Shown here one piece after another: positions 56,861-58,259 of a DNA stretch of 58,259 nucleotides. The notes beneath the pieces are model-generated. The model was given only the letters and a program-made list of their open reading frames with translations. It searched no databases and was not told where the DNA came from. Source of the DNA: a virus. The stretch is taken from positions 1 to 58,259 of IMG/VR virus record IMGVR_UViG_3300047509_000193; one strand, given 5' to 3'. Numbering within the stretch: position 1 is the stretch's first letter; each line of letters opens with the position of its first letter. The translations under genes and the position numbers were made by a program.

Positions 56861-57309
56861 CAAGCCTTGCACAAGACATCGTAAAAATAGCTATGCTACT
56901 CGAAGAATATCGGCCACGCAGTGCCATAATACAGGATTCTTTTCGCCATACAGCAGATCGAGCCGAGCGGCTCGATAATGTCTTGCAAGAGCTTATGCAA
57001 AAGCACAACGAGCTGCAGCATCAGCTTGCGTTAGCCCACGCTGATTTTGCCTGCAAGGTATTTATCCGCGAGGATCCTGCAACTATGCACAAAATCATAT
57101 CTCTCCAGATAGAAACCAGGTATCCAGTTTGGCGCCTTGCACTAAGCTACGCACATCTCTACGCCATTTCGCGCGGAGATGAAACGCAGCTCCTCCGCAT
57201 CCTCCGTTGGAGGACCTATCTAAACTGGTCCAGGCTCGTGCGACACGAGCTTAACAAGGCCTTACAAGAAGTGCAAAAGCAACTTGCCCAAGGGGAGCGT
57301 ACCCTATGA
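56857..57309 (+). CDS. hypothetical coiled-coil protein, 150 aa
   Basis: Helical, with a coiled coil (about 40-75) and basic helices. Follows the polymerase with a 4-base overlap. Function unknown. Confidence 0.5.
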   Translation: MTSLAQDIVKIAMLLEEYRPRSAIIQDSFRHTADRAERLDNVLQELMQKHNELQHQLALAHADFACKVFIREDPATMHKIISLQIETRYPVWRLALSYAHLYAISRGDETQLLRILRWRTYLNWSRLVRHELNKALQEVQKQLAQGERTL

Positions 57310-57497
57310 CAAAAGACGAGGCAGACAAGTTGGAAATCGGCACCCAAGTCTTCATCGAGGGCCTCCAAGGTCTTGGCTACGTCGATGCTCTGCACCCTGA
57401 CTTCATAGAAGTCCGGTGGCCCTCTGGCCTCGGCCTCATTTACTTTGACTCTTGCAGCGTAGCTCACATTGGCAACCTATGCAAAGTCGGCGGATAG
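57306..57497 (+). CDS. hypothetical small protein, 63 aa
   Basis: Beta-rich (EIGTQVFIEGLQGLGYVDAL), possibly an SH3-like barrel. Overlaps the preceding gene by ATGA and sits before the helicase gene. Confidence 0.5.
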   Translation: MTKDEADKLEIGTQVFIEGLQGLGYVDALHPDFIEVRWPSGLGLIYFDSCSVAHIGNLCKVGG

Positions 57498-57500
57498 CCC

Positions 57501-58259
57501 TTGGCCCAAGACTGGCTCGACGCATTTTTGGATTATACTGGAGGGCTTCCCAGCCCAGAGATCTTTAGGCTTTGGGCCGGGATCAGCGCGCTGAGCGGGG
57601 CGATGGAGCGCAGGCTATGTGTTATGAGCGCAGGGAAGCCCATTTATCCAAACTTGTACGTCCTCCTTGTCGCAACCCCTGGCATTGGCAAGAACGTCAT
57701 TCAAGAAGTGTACAACTGTTGGCATGAGGGTAAGTGCTTCCACGTCGCACCGCACAGCATCACGAAGGCCGGCCTTATGGACTCCTTGGGCGAGGCCGGC
57801 ACGGCAAAGGTGAACGGCGACGACCTGGTAGAGTACCACAGTCTGCTGGTTGCGAGTCCTGAGTTTGGAGTGTTGGTGCCTGCACACGACCTGGAGTTCC
57901 TATCTGTCCTTAATTTCATCTATGACAACCCCCCTGTGACAAGCGAAAGGCGCCGTTGGAGCCGAGAGGGCAAGGAACTTGCTATTGTCAATCCACAACT
58001 CACTATCTTCGCCGGCTCGCAGCCCAGTTACCTGTCTAGCCTCTTGCCAGAAGAGGCCTGGTCGATGGGTTGGACCTCGCGCCTTGTCATGGTTCACGCA
58101 AGCGAAGGCGTGCAGATAGACCTACACCTTGAGGCCGTCGGCACCAACGGGGCGTATTTGCACAAGAACAAGATCCTTTGGCAGGACCTCGTAGATCGCC
58201 TTGTTGCCCTGCACCAAGTCCATGGTACGTTCAAATGGACCGGAGGAGCGCTGCGCAGC
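57501..58259 (+). CDS. P-loop helicase/primase-like protein (DUF3987-like), 5' part; continues at position 1
   Basis: This is the first part of a gene that runs off the right end. Across the circular join it continues in frame at 2-580, giving a 403-residue protein. The start is TTG at 57501, three bases after the previous stop. A P-loop reads ATPGIGKN at about residues 58-65; the last position is Asn where Ser or Thr is usual. Further on, GSQPSYL followed by W-x-x-G-W-T-S-R-L resembles the sensor/arginine-finger region of phage DUF3987-type helicases. A role in replication is inferred from these motifs and from its position two genes after the DNA polymerase. No separate primase domain was recognised. 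Confidence 0.65.
   Translation, partial: MAQDWLDAFLDYTGGLPSPEIFRLWAGISALSGAMERRLCVMSAGKPIYPNLYVLLVATPGIGKNVIQEVYNCWHEGKCFHVAPHSITKAGLMDSLGEAGTAKVNGDDLVEYHSLLVASPEFGVLVPAHDLEFLSVLNFIYDNPPVTSERRRWSREGKELAIVNPQLTIFAGSQPSYLSSLLPEEAWSMGWTSRLVMVHASEGVQIDLHLEAVGTNGAYLHKNKILWQDLVDRLVALHQVHGTFKWTGGALRS

Noticed and set aside
1-58259. Integrase, repressor, excisionase or CRISPR array
   Set aside because: No tyrosine or serine recombinase motifs and no regular repeat-spacer array seen, so there is no sign of lysogeny or CRISPR.

Overview
The window looks like one complete, circularly closed tailed-phage genome. The first 127 bases (1-127) recur exactly as the last 127 (58133-58259), and one reading frame (a P-loop helicase/primase-like protein) runs off the right end and continues at the left end, so the unique length is about 58,132 bp. 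The head and neck genes resemble those of phage P22: portal, coat, gp4-like and gp10-like head-closure proteins and three ejection-type proteins. No tape measure, sheath or long-tail genes were seen, so a short-tailed (podovirus-like) virion is likely. No integrase or clear repressor was found, which suggests a virulent phage. Sec, lipoprotein and Tat-like signals, a GH108 endolysin and P22-like proteins point to a Gram-negative host. Gene style suggests Alphaproteobacteria, but that is inference.

Layout. The genome has two opposed arms. The late arm is on the minus strand, reads from about 33.5 kb down to 1.19 kb and is tightly packed, often with ATGA or GTGA start/stop overlaps. In transcription order it holds two small Cys-rich proteins and the small terminase (33.5-32.2 kb); a PD-(D/E)XK-like protein and a tail-fibre/adhesin block with several Sec signal peptides (31.7-26.5 kb); a lysis block with GH108 endolysin, holin candidate, lipoprotein and a Tad2-like (DUF2829) protein (26.4-24.8 kb); many very small membrane proteins and a second beta-helix protein (24.8-21 kb); an intrinsic terminator; another adhesin; then large terminase, portal, a putative ADP-ribosyltransferase, scaffold, coat, neck proteins, a sulfotransferase-like protein and three ejection-type proteins (19.5-1.2 kb). 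The two arms converge at 1188-1202.

The early arm is on the plus strand, from about 34.0 kb through the right end and around to 1.2 kb. A control region (33.49-34.0 kb) with a promoter and operator-like palindrome separates the arms. Next come a leading gene between two strong hairpins and a 669-bp non-coding stretch (34.9-35.6 kb) with seven same-strand TAGGGT hexamers, a T19 tract and inverted repeats, a candidate replication origin. After that are many small proteins mixed with recognisable enzymes: SprT-like protease, HIRAN, GHKL ATPase, SLOG/YpsA, SF1 helicase, Cas4-like nuclease, Sak4-like ATPase, HNH-AP2 nuclease, ParB-methyltransferase fusion, uracil-DNA glycosylase-exonuclease, HAD, MazG and family A DNA polymerase.

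Three observations stand out. (1) At least seven otherwise unrelated small proteins end in the same short tail, E-L-[ST]-P-x-D-F-[hydrophobic]. (2) The proofreading exonuclease domain of the polymerase is split between two genes, with HAD, MazG and small genes lying between its Exo II and Exo III motifs. (3) Several adhesin-like virion proteins carry Sec signal peptides. All family assignments come from reading motifs by eye; no database search was possible.
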